Below, piece after piece: positions 43,967 to 53,309 of a stretch of DNA of 64,000 nucleotides. The notes under the pieces were generated by a model. It did no database searches. It worked only from the letters and a program-made list of their open reading frames with translations, and was not told where the DNA came from. The position numbers and the translations under genes are program-made. This DNA comes from JACMLD01 sp044223995 (GTDB lineage Bacteria > Bacteroidota > Bacteroidia > Chitinophagales > Chitinophagaceae). Position 1 is the stretch's first letter. Each line of letters opens with the position of its first letter. The stretch spans positions 62,001 through 126,000 of the forward strand of contig JBGALE010000002.1 in assembly GCA_044223995.1 (NCBI GenBank), given 5' to 3'.

Positions 43967-45370
43967 TTAAGTTAGCCCGATTTCATAATGCTGTTCCGGT
44001 ATTTCAATATCCAAAAAACCTTTTTTGAGAAGGCGTTGTTTGAATTGTATCTGAACATCGTATTCGCCATGCACAAGGAATAGCTTTTTAACCTGCGCCG
44101 GATCCTGGCAAGACAGGAATTGAGAAAGATCTTCGTAATCGCCATGGGCGCTCATACTTCTTATAGCACCTATCTCTGCATGAACCTCATGAGGAACGCC
44201 ATAAATATTTACCTCTGTTGCCCCCGCCATCAACCTGCCCCCCAATGAATGAGGCTCGCAATAACCCGTCAATAAAATAGTATTGCGGCTGTTTTCAATA
44301 TTATTACTGATATGGTGTTTTACCCTTCCTGCATCTGCCATCCCGCTTGCAGAGATGATAACACAGGGCTCACTCCTGAAGTTGAGCATCTTTGATTCAT
44401 CCACCGTTTTGATATACTTCAATCCCCTGAAGCTAAAGGGATCATTGTCACTCTCCATAATCCGCTGAATCGTTTTGTTAAAGTACTTGGGATAACGTTT
44501 AACCACTTCAGTGGCCTCCACACTCAATGGACTATCTACAAAATAATCCAGGTCTGGTAACCGCCGTTCAAGCTCGAGCTGATTCATCGCAAATAAAATT
44601 TCCTGTGTGCGGCCAACACTAAATGCAGGCATTATTAATTTCCCCTTTTTTTGCAAACAGGCTTTCTCAATCCATTGCAGAATCAAATCCGGTGTTGTCG
44701 TGTTTGCATCGTGCAGGCTGTTGCCATACGTAGATTCAATTAATATGTAATCGGCCTGCGAAAATACTTCCGGTGATTTTAAAATTACGTCCCTGTACCT
44801 GCCCACATCGCCGCTGAATGTAAGCCGGGTTGTTTTGCCACCTTCTGTAATACGCAGGTGAACTGCGGCACTTCCGATTATATGACCTGCATCTGTGTAT
44901 TGCAATTCCACATTTTCATCTATACGAAACCAGTTGCCATACTCCACTTCGATAAAATGACTCATCGAAGCCTGGGCATCCTCCAATGTGTACAAGGGTT
45001 TCAGGTAAGGCAGCCCTTCCGATGCTCTTTTTTTGTTGGTATATTTTACATCATCTTCCTGTATTTCTGCCGAATCTTCTAATAAAACTGCTGTCAGGTC
45101 CCTGGTAGCTGGTGTACAATATATTTTACCGCCGAAACCATCTTTCACGAGTTTTGGAATTAATCCACTGTGATCAATATGCGCATGTGATAATATAAGC
45201 ACATTTACTTCCGATGGTTCAAATCCCCAGTTGCGGTTTAGTGCATCTGTATTTTTTCCCATGCCCTGGAACATTCCACAATCCAATAAATATTTCTTCC
45301 CGTTTTTTAATGTGAGCAGGTGTTTGGAGCCGGTAACCGTTCTGGCAGCGCCATGGAAAGCAATCTTCAT
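43967..45370 (-). CDS. MBL-fold metallo-hydrolase with RNA-processing (beta-CASP) domains
   Basis: This 467-residue protein is of the metallo-beta-lactamase/beta-CASP type related to CPSF73 and bacterial RNases. Zinc ligands lie in SHAHIDHSG (H62, H64, D66, H67), with further ligands in TDAGHIIGS near 160 and FSGDVG near 183. The C-terminal RMMBL-like part carries FLVHGEYDVQIQFKQ near 437. It is probably a cytoplasmic ribonuclease or phosphodiesterase; the substrate is not known. The gene appears monocistronic. Confidence 0.9.
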   Translation of the reverse strand: MKIAFHGAARTVTGSKHLLTLKNGKKYLLDCGMFQGMGKNTDALNRNWGFEPSEVNVLILSHAHIDHSGLIPKLVKDGFGGKIYCTPATRDLTAVLLEDSAEIQEDDVKYTNKKRASEGLPYLKPLYTLEDAQASMSHFIEVEYGNWFRIDENVELQYTDAGHIIGSAAVHLRITEGGKTTRLTFSGDVGRYRDVILKSPEVFSQADYILIESTYGNSLHDANTTTPDLILQWIEKACLQKKGKLIMPAFSVGRTQEILFAMNQLELERRLPDLDYFVDSPLSVEATEVVKRYPKYFNKTIQRIMESDNDPFSFRGLKYIKTVDESKMLNFRSEPCVIISASGMADAGRVKHHISNNIENSRNTILLTGYCEPHSLGGRLMAGATEVNIYGVPHEVHAEIGAIRSMSAHGDYEDLSQFLSCQDPAQVKKLFLVHGEYDVQIQFKQRLLKKGFLDIEIPEQHYEIGLT

Positions 45371-45463
45371 ATGTTTAATTTATGGGTAATTGATTCTTTG
45401 ATCTGAAGGTAATAAAGTCTTATGTTAACCAACAGGAGAATTTAAACATGTCAATTCGTGGTC

Positions 45464-45958
45464 CTACATCTTTTTTGCCTTGAACGACCAGGTAATGAAA
45501 AATTCTGCAATGGTTTCACCCTGTTCATTGGCACCCATTGATCTTGCCCTGAGCGACTGGCTTTCACCGGTAGCAATAGCTGTTTCGATGGTCTGCCTCA
45601 TCAAATCTCCGTCAACGCAGGTAAAATAGGTTTTGCCAACCGCTTTTTTCGTATAGTTGGCTTCCAGTTTTACCACCAGCATCGATACCGAAGGTTTTCT
45701 TTTATACAGTTGGGCCAGCGCCAGTATCCCGGTACTCATTTCCGCTGCCATTGCGAGGCAAGCAAAATAAGTAGAGCGGAATGGGTTTTGTGAAAACCAT
45801 TTATAAGGTACTACAGTAGTACATTCCTGTTCACTCAAAGATTTTATTCTTACACCGGAAAAGAAAGCGCTGGGTAACTTATAAAAGAGAAACATCCTGA
45901 ACTTAACAGGATGTTTCATGTTTTGAATAAATTCTTCAATGGGTGATTTCATACTCAT
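45464..45958 (-). CDS. DUF4442 hotdog-fold protein
   Basis: This 164-residue protein has the DUF4442 hotdog (thioesterase-like) pattern: VRIKSLSEQECTTVVPYKWFSQNPFRSTYFAC near 36-67, AAEMSTGILAL near 71-81 and a closing ETIAEFFITWSFKAK strand. It is probably cytoplasmic and may act on acyl-CoA-like thioesters, but no catalytic residue can be named. It overlaps the protease gene by 4 bp (ATGA) and so appears translationally coupled to it, an unexpected pairing. Confidence 0.82.
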   Translation of the reverse strand: MSMKSPIEEFIQNMKHPVKFRMFLFYKLPSAFFSGVRIKSLSEQECTTVVPYKWFSQNPFRSTYFACLAMAAEMSTGILALAQLYKRKPSVSMLVVKLEANYTKKAVGKTYFTCVDGDLMRQTIETAIATGESQSLRARSMGANEQGETIAEFFITWSFKAKKM

Positions 45959-47571
45959 TGTTTGTCTATTTCAACGATGGATGCGACTACCTGGTTATCA
46001 TCGCCGGTTACACTAAACTGCATATTCCCTTTTCCGCTGTTTTGAAAACGAACATTCCTGATGAGCTGGCTGTTCAATGCTGCATTGAGCCTTTCTGCAT
46101 AATCCTGTTGCGGGTTCTGACTTATCTGCTGGTTGAGTTTGTACCAATCCAGTGGTTGTTTACTTACTACTACAGCCATCATATCCCTGGTACCAATACT
46201 ATCCGGTGTCATACTTTTATCTTTCGGAAAGAGCCGGTAACCAGTTATGCCGCAGAATGGCGAATATTTTGTCTGTGATGGATCTTCCCTTTTCGGATAA
46301 GGGAAAAGTGTATAGCTGGTACCGTCCGTTTCTTTTCCGAAAACATAGATATAACACTCCGTACTGTTCTTAATTTCCATCTTAAACTTACTCCCTATTT
46401 TCACCGGTGTCGTAGTTTCGAATTTATTACCACCAGCGCTCCGTAATGGAATATATCCCCTGGTGATCGTTTTCTTTTGTGCTGCGTCATATTCCACCTG
46501 TACAAGACCTATTTCACATTCGAAAGGTTGAACAGCCGCCGCACCAATCTTCTGCATTGGTTCCAGTCCATATGCTTCACGAACAAAATAATTGAAGTCG
46601 GGATAACGTACCCAGGCAAAACCATTGTTGCCCCATTCCGGCCCCCAACTATTCATCAGCAAAAATGAACCACCATATTTTTTATCATCATATCCAACAA
46701 CACACATGGCATGTCCGCCAAAACCTGACATTTGACGATCACCAGGTTCCGGTACCCACAGATCTTTCCCCAACATATTTTGCATAAAACTTTGTCCTAC
46801 CATCATTCCAATGGCTACCGGTCCTCCCTGTGAAAGATTCTCCCTGATGGCGCGCAGATCGATAGCGTCGGTACGATCACCCGCGGATAACCGGTTAAAC
46901 CCACGCATCCTGTATTGCGATGCCTCCTGCAGTTGCTGCTGGCTGGGTTGCTTTGAACAATCCTGATCGGTATAGGGAAATTCATCATAAGGAATAGCGC
47001 CCCGCTTTGTCATAAACTCCATCGCCTTTTGAATATAAGAACCCTGGCAACCATCCATCCCGATTTGATTGTATAAAAATGCCGGGCTGAATTTTACCTG
47101 TTCACCCGATTTTCCGCTTCTTGATGCTTCGAGTATACTGCGTGCTGCATACGCGCTGCTCCATGCAACACAACTACCCTGCTGTCCCTGGTTACCAATG
47201 CTGGGTGCAAAGCGTTGCAGGTTCGCACTTTCAGGCAATGGGTTTTTATTGTTGTCGTCTGCCAGGGGCTCATATATATTGGCCTTGTTAAATTCGTTCG
47301 GATCAAAATGATAACCGCTCTGCGAAAAGAGGTTTTGAACCAGGCTGCCAGTATTACAGGATCCTCTTCCGAAAAAGAAATAGCCAGCCACTGCCAGTAT
47401 TATCAAAACAAAAATTCCCTTACCGCGAAACAAACCAAACAACAAGGGCAGCAATTGAAGTAGTCCACCACCGCCGCCACCGGGAAAACCACCACCACCA
47501 CCTCCACCATTGTCGTCACTGTTATTCTGTTCCTGCTGATCCTGCGGATCGTCTGTCATTCTGATAGGCAT
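45955..47571 (-). CDS. Membrane-anchored papain-like (C1) protease with DUF4384-like domain
   Basis: From MPIRMTDD the protein has 538 residues. Order: a polar Q/D/N-rich start, a glycine run (22-36), one membrane helix (about 40-67), then a papain-fold protease with catalytic cysteine C134 (QGSCVAWS), histidine near 284 (GFGGHAMCVVGYD) and asparagine near 305 (LMNSWGPEWG). After about residue 340 a DUF4384-like domain follows (ECYIYVFGKETDGTSYTLFP). The protease would face the periplasm or cytoplasm depending on orientation; I cannot decide. The ATG at 47604 would add 11 residues before the usual polar start. Confidence 0.85.
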   Translation of the reverse strand: MPIRMTDDPQDQQEQNNSDDNGGGGGGGFPGGGGGGLLQLLPLLFGLFRGKGIFVLIILAVAGYFFFGRGSCNTGSLVQNLFSQSGYHFDPNEFNKANIYEPLADDNNKNPLPESANLQRFAPSIGNQGQQGSCVAWSSAYAARSILEASRSGKSGEQVKFSPAFLYNQIGMDGCQGSYIQKAMEFMTKRGAIPYDEFPYTDQDCSKQPSQQQLQEASQYRMRGFNRLSAGDRTDAIDLRAIRENLSQGGPVAIGMMVGQSFMQNMLGKDLWVPEPGDRQMSGFGGHAMCVVGYDDKKYGGSFLLMNSWGPEWGNNGFAWVRYPDFNYFVREAYGLEPMQKIGAAAVQPFECEIGLVQVEYDAAQKKTITRGYIPLRSAGGNKFETTTPVKIGSKFKMEIKNSTECYIYVFGKETDGTSYTLFPYPKREDPSQTKYSPFCGITGYRLFPKDKSMTPDSIGTRDMMAVVVSKQPLDWYKLNQQISQNPQQDYAERLNAALNSQLIRNVRFQNSGKGNMQFSVTGDDNQVVASIVEIDKQ

Positions 47572-47793
47572 AGCACAAAGTTTTGATTGAAAAAATGTAT
47601 ACAACCTAAGTTAGGTAAAAGCACCCACAATTAATGATTGTGGTAGATGAAAAAAATGTTGCCGGCGTTGGCATCTTCCATCGAATTTTATTGATCCCCC
47701 GATAGAAAAAATTACCGGAAAATGGTATTTCCTGTGAAAAAGAAGGTGCATACCTTACCAATGTTTCCATTAACCCCTGGTAAAATAATTTTT

Positions 47794-48339
47794 ATGGCTA
47801 CCAAAACGCTTCGTAAGAAAGCCGTTGCCACAAAAGCAGCGAAGACAGCAAAAAGAAATACGATTCCAAAAAAGAAATCGCCTGTACCACTTTCAAAAAA
47901 ACATACCATTTATATTGAAAGCAGTGCTTTTCTGCCGCTGAATAGTACAGATGGCTATGTTGATTTATTTCAACAGGGAAGACATGCCGCTGTTTCCGGG
48001 CAATCGCTGGCGGCACCGATTGTACTTCCGGTTGGTGCAGTGATAAAATCTTTTTCCATTCATTATACCAATTCCACCAACGATAATGTGCTGGCTTTTT
48101 TCCTGCGTAAACATGCTGACCGGCATTGCCCCTCGGGCGAAATTGAGATGTCTTTTATATCACTATCGCCCGGCACATTGCCGCCCGATAATTATTTAAC
48201 AGTTACGGATACTACTTTCCCCGGTGGTGGTGTCGTTAAAAATAAATACCTGCATTACCTTGAAGTGCCCGGCACTGGGAATTTTGGTGCAGCGGGCATC
48301 AGGACGATTCGCGGTGTGAGTATTGTTTACAACTATTGA
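47794..48339 (+). CDS. Unknown protein with basic N-terminal tail and beta-rich domain
   Basis: This 181-residue protein starts with a Lys/Ala-rich basic tail (residues 2-35, KTLRKKAVATKAAKTAKR) followed by a beta-rich domain (about 38-181) with alternating hydrophobic residues and many S, T, G and P. There is no signal peptide or known motif. The tail resembles those of nucleic-acid-binding proteins, which is only compositional. An upstream ATG at 47722 adds 24 weak residues and lies in the region before the minus-strand protease gene. I do not recognise the family. Confidence 0.7.
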   Translation: MATKTLRKKAVATKAAKTAKRNTIPKKKSPVPLSKKHTIYIESSAFLPLNSTDGYVDLFQQGRHAAVSGQSLAAPIVLPVGAVIKSFSIHYTNSTNDNVLAFFLRKHADRHCPSGEIEMSFISLSPGTLPPDNYLTVTDTTFPGGGVVKNKYLHYLEVPGTGNFGAAGIRTIRGVSIVYNY

Positions 48340-48366
48340 AAAACAGCGGGTGAGATTTTTAAACGC

Positions 48367-49584
48367 TTACTGTTTAATATCAACCTGTGTCTTAAGTAAA
48401 TCTTCCATATTATCCCTGCGACGGATGAGATAAGATTTATTATCCAGTACCATTACTTCTGCAGGCTTAAAGCGGCTGTTGTAGTTTGACGCCATTTCAA
48501 AACAGTAAGCACCTGCGTTTCTGAATACCAGGTAATCGCCCTCGTGTACTTCGGGAAGCATGCGATCTTCGGCAAAAGTGTCTGTCTCGCAAATATTTCC
48601 CACCACGGTGTATGGTTTGGCAATGCCGCTAGGATTGGATATATTTTCAATGGCATGGTAAGCGCCATAAAACATCGGTCGTATCAAATGATTTAAACCT
48701 GTATCTACACCTGCAAAGGACACATCGCCCGAATCTTTCAGCACATTCACTGTTGTAATGAAATAACCGGCTTCGCTTACCAGGAATTTTCCGGGTTCAA
48801 ACCATACCTGCAGGTGGCGGTTGAATTTTTTTTCAAACCAGTTAAATTCTTCTGCTACTTTTTTGCCTAATTTTTCAATATCAGTTCCTTCTTCTCCCGG
48901 CTTGTAAGGCACTTTGAATCCCCCACCGAGATCGATGTATTGCAAATCAGGAAATTTATCAGCGATGTCAAATAATACTTCAATGCCTTTTGCAAATACT
49001 TCTACGTCTTTTATTTCACTACCAGTATGAATGTGTAGATCGTTGATGAAAAGGTTGGTCGATTGTACAATATCCAGCAACTTATCTACCTGGTGAAGGG
49101 GGATACCAAATTTACTTTTATCGTGCCCGGTTGAAATTTTCAAATTTCCCCCTGCCATGATGTTTGGTCGTATGCGCACGCCTACCGGGTAAGTATGACC
49201 GTATTTCCTGCCAAATTTTTCAAGATTGGATAAACTATCGATATTTATGTTGACACCCAAATCATGTGCAGTTTCAATTTCACTGAAGGCAATGTTATTG
49301 GAAGTATACAAAATATTGCCCGGCTCAAACCCTGCTTTTACAGCCAGCAGTACTTCATTGATGGAACTACAGTCAATATTGCAGCCAATACTTTTTACGT
49401 AGCGGAGAATATTAATATTGGTCAATGCCTTACAGGCATAAAAGAATTTTGTGTCCGTATGTGCAAAGGCCGTCTGCAGGCGTTGAAACTGTTCCCTGAT
49501 CCTTTCTGCGTGGTAAACATATACAGGTGTACCATACTGGCGGGCGATATCGGTTAATTGCTGGGCTGATAGCTGTTCTGGCAT
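48367..49584 (-). CDS. lysA: Diaminopimelate decarboxylase LysA
   Basis: LysA converts meso-diaminopimelate to lysine with PLP. The 405-residue protein has the PLP lysine K52 in FFYACKALTN, HTGSEIKD near 188, the glycine-rich DLGGGFKVPY near 219-228, and the C-terminal substrate-site region GNICETDTFAEDR followed by AGAYCFEMASNYN near 360-372. Length is normal. It is convergent with the preceding unknown gene (27 bp gap) and stands alone in its transcription unit as far as seen. Confidence 0.95.
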   Translation of the reverse strand: MPEQLSAQQLTDIARQYGTPVYVYHAERIREQFQRLQTAFAHTDTKFFYACKALTNINILRYVKSIGCNIDCSSINEVLLAVKAGFEPGNILYTSNNIAFSEIETAHDLGVNINIDSLSNLEKFGRKYGHTYPVGVRIRPNIMAGGNLKISTGHDKSKFGIPLHQVDKLLDIVQSTNLFINDLHIHTGSEIKDVEVFAKGIEVLFDIADKFPDLQYIDLGGGFKVPYKPGEEGTDIEKLGKKVAEEFNWFEKKFNRHLQVWFEPGKFLVSEAGYFITTVNVLKDSGDVSFAGVDTGLNHLIRPMFYGAYHAIENISNPSGIAKPYTVVGNICETDTFAEDRMLPEVHEGDYLVFRNAGAYCFEMASNYNSRFKPAEVMVLDNKSYLIRRRDNMEDLLKTQVDIKQ

Positions 49585-49654
49585 AGTTTGCGAATATACA
49601 AAATAGAATTACTGCATTGAGATGGCGGCTGGCGCAGGTGAAATAAACCTAATC

Positions 49655-50377
49655 TTATTGTTTTTTCAACGCTTCCAATGGCAGGAAATGATTCAGCAGG
49701 ATGGTCATGTCTTCTTTCTTATATTCCAGTTCTGGTTTGACATTCATGAACACCACTTCGTTTTTACGCAGTATTTCAATGATGTTCTTACTGCCGCCAA
49801 AATCCCGGCGATATTGTTTGAAAACCATCGGTACTTCCGCTTCGAAGCCATCTTCATCCATGTGAACAGATGATTTAAGGTAATGATACACTGCTACGGG
49901 CAGCAGTTCTTCTATGTTTTCCGAATCAAAGACAACAATCGCCGGCGAGTTCACCGTTCCTTTATTTAGTACCAAATGTATGCGGTAGTCGCTGCTGTCA
50001 AGCCCTTCTTTTCCTTTCTGAAGAATGACGTTCTCAATGGCAGCAAGGCTGAAAGTTTTTCCGGCAATGATTACTTTCTTTTCATAGTAGAAAGATGCAG
50101 GGACCTGTGTCATCCCTTTTTTCTCCGACAACAATACCTGTATATAGGCGTTGTACATATTTATCCAGAAAGCCTTCCGCAAATTATCACTGGTCAATTC
50201 TTCCTGCAGTTCTTTCCAGCTATAGCTTTTGATATCGTGCAGCAAGGCATCTGTGGGTTGTTTATCGCGGAGTGCGAATAAAATCAGTTCGGAATACCTG
50301 ACTGCAGGTGAGGTTGATTGTGCAAGCGCTCCAACTGAAACAAAGAGGGAAATAATAATCAAAAAGCGTTTACACAT
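49655..50377 (-). CDS. DUF547 exported protein
   Basis: This 240-residue protein has a signal peptide (about 1-19, ending ALAQ) and the DUF547 domain: RKAFWINMYNAYIQVLL near 87-103, the FSLAAIENVIL helix near 133 and RIHLVLNKGTVNSP near 152-165. The family is widespread and of unknown function, thought to be thiol-enzyme-like; no catalytic cysteine is obvious here. It is 21 bp upstream of the scpB stop side in the same direction, so it may be cotranscribed with scpB. Confidence 0.85.
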   Translation of the reverse strand: MCKRFLIIISLFVSVGALAQSTSPAVRYSELILFALRDKQPTDALLHDIKSYSWKELQEELTSDNLRKAFWINMYNAYIQVLLSEKKGMTQVPASFYYEKKVIIAGKTFSLAAIENVILQKGKEGLDSSDYRIHLVLNKGTVNSPAIVVFDSENIEELLPVAVYHYLKSSVHMDEDGFEAEVPMVFKQYRRDFGGSKNIIEILRKNEVVFMNVKPELEYKKEDMTILLNHFLPLEALKKQ

Positions 50378-50398
50378 GCGGTCTTTTTTAAAACAGCG

Positions 50399-51169
50399 CT
50401 ACAGATCGTCTTCTTTTTTATCTTCACCATCGCCTTTGTTTTCATCATTGTCGCCGTCCTCCTGTTGCTCATCGTCCAGCGTGGCGATTAATTCACCGTC
50501 GGGTGTTACGACCAGCGATTCTACTACTGTTTCTTCCGTTATTATCTCTATTGTATTGGCGATGTCTTCCGGCTCCTGTTCCCTTCCTTCGTTGTTGATG
50601 ATGGTAGGCTCTACGATCTGTTCTGCAAGTATTTCTTTAATCTTTGGCAACTCTTCTGCGGAGTTAATACCAAAATAATCCATGAATGATTTGGACGTTG
50701 CATATATCAATGGCTTTCCGGGAAGGCTTTCGTTTCTGCCGGTGATCACCACCAGTTCTTTTTCCAGCAGGCGCTGTACAGCATAATCACAGTTTACACC
50801 ACGAATGGCTTCGATTTCGCTCTTGGTAATAGGTTGTTTGTATGCTATGATGGCCAGAGTTTCCAATGCTGCTGATGAGAGGCGTTTTAAAAATTTGTCA
50901 CCATTGAGCTGGGCAATCGTTTTGTGAAAATCTTTTTTGGTCAGGAATTGCCAACCGCCACCACTTTCCCTGATTTCAAAGGGGTAAAATTCGCTGCGGT
51001 ATTTTTCAATAATCCCTTCCATGGCAGATTCTACCTGGTCCAGCACTATCTTGTCTTCCATGAAACCGAAAGCATTATTGATGATTTCAGTTATCTCCAG
51101 TGACGTGAGCGGCTTTTCACTGGCAAAAATCACCGCTTCAATATGTGGTATGATTGCTCCTATTTCCAT
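50399..51169 (-). CDS. scpB: SMC-ScpAB complex subunit ScpB
   Basis: ScpB is a winged-helix partner in the SMC-ScpAB condensin that organises the chromosome. From MEIGAIIPHIEAVIFAS the protein has 256 residues. Conserved elements are ESGGGWQFLTKKDF near 68, SSAALETLAIIAYKQPITKSEIEAIRGVN near 94-122 and a second winged helix with PLIYATSKSFMDYFG near 149. The C-terminus is a long acidic tail (E/D-rich, about 190-256) beyond the usual end. The ATG at 51223 would add 18 non-family residues and was rejected. Confidence 0.93.
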   Translation of the reverse strand: MEIGAIIPHIEAVIFASEKPLTSLEITEIINNAFGFMEDKIVLDQVESAMEGIIEKYRSEFYPFEIRESGGGWQFLTKKDFHKTIAQLNGDKFLKRLSSAALETLAIIAYKQPITKSEIEAIRGVNCDYAVQRLLEKELVVITGRNESLPGKPLIYATSKSFMDYFGINSAEELPKIKEILAEQIVEPTIINNEGREQEPEDIANTIEIITEETVVESLVVTPDGELIATLDDEQQEDGDNDENKGDGEDKKEDDL

Positions 51170-51268
51170 AAAGTTTGTACAATTTAAAAGCCTGCAGTTG
51201 ATAGCTTCTGCTAAACACTGCAAGCTTCTGGAAAAAACAGTTATATCAAAATGAAGTTTCCCACATTA

Positions 51269-52153
51269 TCATCCCTGCAGGGCAGCCGCACCACTTACAA
51301 TCTCTGTAAGCTCGGTGGTAATAGCAGCCTGGCGTGCACGGTTGTAGGAAATTTTGAGGCTCTTCAATAATTCGTTGGCGTTTTCGCTGGCCTTATCCAT
51401 GGCCGTCATACGGGCGCCATGCTCAGAGGCATTGGCATCCAGCACTGCTTTGAACAATTGGGTATTCAGAATTTTCGGCATCAGTTCTGCGATCAACTCT
51501 TCCCTGGATGGCTCAAAAATAAAATCTGCCTTGGCCATACCTGCTTTCGGCTGCACTTTGGGAATAGGAAGGAAACGCTCTACGCTGAATCGTTGCGTTG
51601 CAGCATTTTTAAATTCACTGTATACGATTTCCACCACATCATATTCTTTTTGCTCAAATGCTTTCACCGCAGCCTGTGCGCATGCCTGTACATTTTCAAA
51701 AGTGAGTTGGAGAAAAATATCTTTAAAAGTCGCGTCTGCCTTAAAACTGGCTGATTTGGCGAAATGCTCATACCCTTTTTTACCAATGTTCCAAATATGC
51801 ACATTGCCCCTGGCAAATTGCGCCGCATACTTTTCATGAATGGTTTGACGGGTTAGTTTGATCACATTTGAATTATAGGCACCAGCCAGTCCGCGATCGC
51901 TGGTTATAACAATAAACAATACTTTTTCAACAGGACGTTCCACTGACAAAGAACCACCGGATTCCCCATCGCTGTTGCTTACGATATTGCTGAGCATTTC
52001 CTGCAGTTTACGGGCATATGGGCGCATCTGGGTAATGGCATCCTGGGCGCGGCGCAATTTAGCGGCACTCACCATTTTCATTGCTTTGGTAATCTGCTGT
52101 GTACTTTGTACCGATTTGATTCGGTTGCGAACTTCTTTTAAAGCACCACTCAT
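51269..52153 (-). CDS. atpG: ATP synthase F1 gamma subunit
   Basis: The gamma subunit is the rotating shaft of F1 ATP synthase. The 294-residue protein has the two long terminal helices with the conserved starts LKEVRNRIKSVQSTQQITKAMKMVSAAKL (3-31) and ENANELLKSLKISYNRARQAAITTELTEIVSG near 258-289, and SDRGLAGAYNSNVIK near 85-99. It is complete and normal. Unusually it has no other ATP synthase gene beside it: the upstream neighbour is an unrelated lipoprotein gene 163 bp away and atpA is not seen. Confidence 0.95.
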   Translation of the reverse strand: MSGALKEVRNRIKSVQSTQQITKAMKMVSAAKLRRAQDAITQMRPYARKLQEMLSNIVSNSDGESGGSLSVERPVEKVLFIVITSDRGLAGAYNSNVIKLTRQTIHEKYAAQFARGNVHIWNIGKKGYEHFAKSASFKADATFKDIFLQLTFENVQACAQAAVKAFEQKEYDVVEIVYSEFKNAATQRFSVERFLPIPKVQPKAGMAKADFIFEPSREELIAELMPKILNTQLFKAVLDANASEHGARMTAMDKASENANELLKSLKISYNRARQAAITTELTEIVSGAAALQG

Positions 52154-52316
52154 ACTATTGAAAGATTGTTATTGTAGTTACCGAAACCGGGTGAATAACC
52201 GTGTATGTAAACCACCGGTATAACCCTTCCTTTTCCGGCCGCAAAGGTAACGGAACGAAGCTGAAATTCCATCCGGATTTTAAAATTGTGGAAACAGGCT
52301 TGGGAACTCCCCGGGA

Positions 52317-53018
52317 CTAGTCGGCCAGGGAGGCTTCAAACTGTTTGACCATATAATTAAAAATGAACGTACCGCCTTCGCGGGGCGCGTTTTTAAGAGG
52401 TCTTTCTGTTTCCACCAGGAACTTGATATAGAGCGGCCCGTTATCCAGGCTCTTTAGTTCAGCAGCAGTTATCAGTATATGGTCGGCGGAAGCATCCAAT
52501 GTATGCCGGATATCAGGCGTGGCCGATGCAGTATCGGTTATCTCCAGTTTCAGCATTTGCCCGGCTGTTCCGTTTTGCCATTTAAATTCCAGATCTTTTT
52601 TTGAAATGGTGGCAGGCAGGCTGGTAAGAAAATGAATGGGCTGAAAACTGAATGATTCTTTATATGTCCTGTTATTGATATCCGTGTACTCCCACTCGTG
52701 GTTACCTGAAAATGCATCGGGTTTGGAGGTATAACGGTAAAAAGCGCCGTCAAATTCAGTACTGTCAACAGCCAGTTTCTTTCCGTCGAGCCGGATGGCA
52801 GATGGATCGGTGAGTACCAGTGTGGTGCCGTTTTGGCCCGCAAACCTGAATTGTGCAGTACATTCCAGGCTGTCTGTGCCATCGGTATAGGAAACATTGT
52901 AACCGACAAATACCGTTTCAGGGTTTACATCTTTGCTGTTGCCAATTTCATTGCTGGTGCAGCTTTGTATGGCCAAAATTGCTGCACTGAAAAACAATAC
53001 TGCCAAAACTACTTTCAT
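52317..53018 (-). CDS. Lipoprotein of unknown function
   Basis: This 233-residue protein has a lipoprotein signal peptide (LAIQSC, lipid-bearing cysteine near residue 20) and a beta-rich mature part, with repeated strand-turn patterns such as RFAGQNGTTLVLTDP near 62 and a late LYIKFLVETERPL near 197. I recognise no family. It lies upstream of atpG on the same strand with a 163-bp gap, so a shared transcript is doubtful. Confidence 0.72.
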   Translation of the reverse strand: MKVVLAVLFFSAAILAIQSCTSNEIGNSKDVNPETVFVGYNVSYTDGTDSLECTAQFRFAGQNGTTLVLTDPSAIRLDGKKLAVDSTEFDGAFYRYTSKPDAFSGNHEWEYTDINNRTYKESFSFQPIHFLTSLPATISKKDLEFKWQNGTAGQMLKLEITDTASATPDIRHTLDASADHILITAAELKSLDNGPLYIKFLVETERPLKNAPREGGTFIFNYMVKQFEASLAD

Positions 53019-53089
53019 ATTCGGTGGGGTTTTGGTTTAATACCGCTTGCTGCAATAAAGTTCGTTAAGACAATGGTAAATAGCCCTGT

Positions 53090-53200
53090 TTATAAAGACT
53101 GCGGTCCTGTAAACGACTTTACCAGCTTCCTGAAGAGTGCCATATAGTTGTCAAAATCCTTCCGTGCATAGTAACTTTTGAAACAGGTGCCATCCGGCAT
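53090..53200 (-). CDS. Short coding-like fragment, 36 residues or more
   Basis: A minus-strand frame ending at 53090 reads MPDGTCFKSYYARKDFDNYM and continues to a TAA stop. The same frame stays open upstream for about 17 further codons (GVDAFFHGFLLLSD) without an ATG. The residue mix looks like a real protein end: charged, aromatic and helix-forming. It lies 71 bp before the lipoprotein start. It could be a small gene with a non-ATG start or the 3' remnant of a deleted gene. No family was recognised. Confidence 0.4.
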   Translation of the reverse strand: MPDGTCFKSYYARKDFDNYMALFRKLVKSFTGPQSL

Positions 53201-53301
53201 GTCAGATAACAATAAAAACCCATGAAAAAAGGCGTCAACCCCTGTCCTTTTTTAACGAACAGAACAGATTTTAAACCAGTCCAAACTCCGTTTTGATTTC
53301 T

Positions 53302-53309
53302 TACCTTTG
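53302..53309 (+). promoter_or_regulatory. secA promoter -7 box
   Basis: TACCTTTG exactly matches the Bacteroidota -7 consensus TAnnTTTG, about 103 bases upstream of secA. A good -33 TTTG at normal spacing is not seen. The implied leader of roughly 95 bases contains a 6-bp hairpin TTCCCT/AGGGAA (53367-53383) about 28 bases before the start codon and no small SecM-like leader ORF. Confidence 0.5.

Noticed and set aside
52833..53147. 104-codon plus ORF over the lipoprotein start
   Set aside because: It overlaps the lipoprotein and its signal peptide on the opposite strand and has no recognisable domain.
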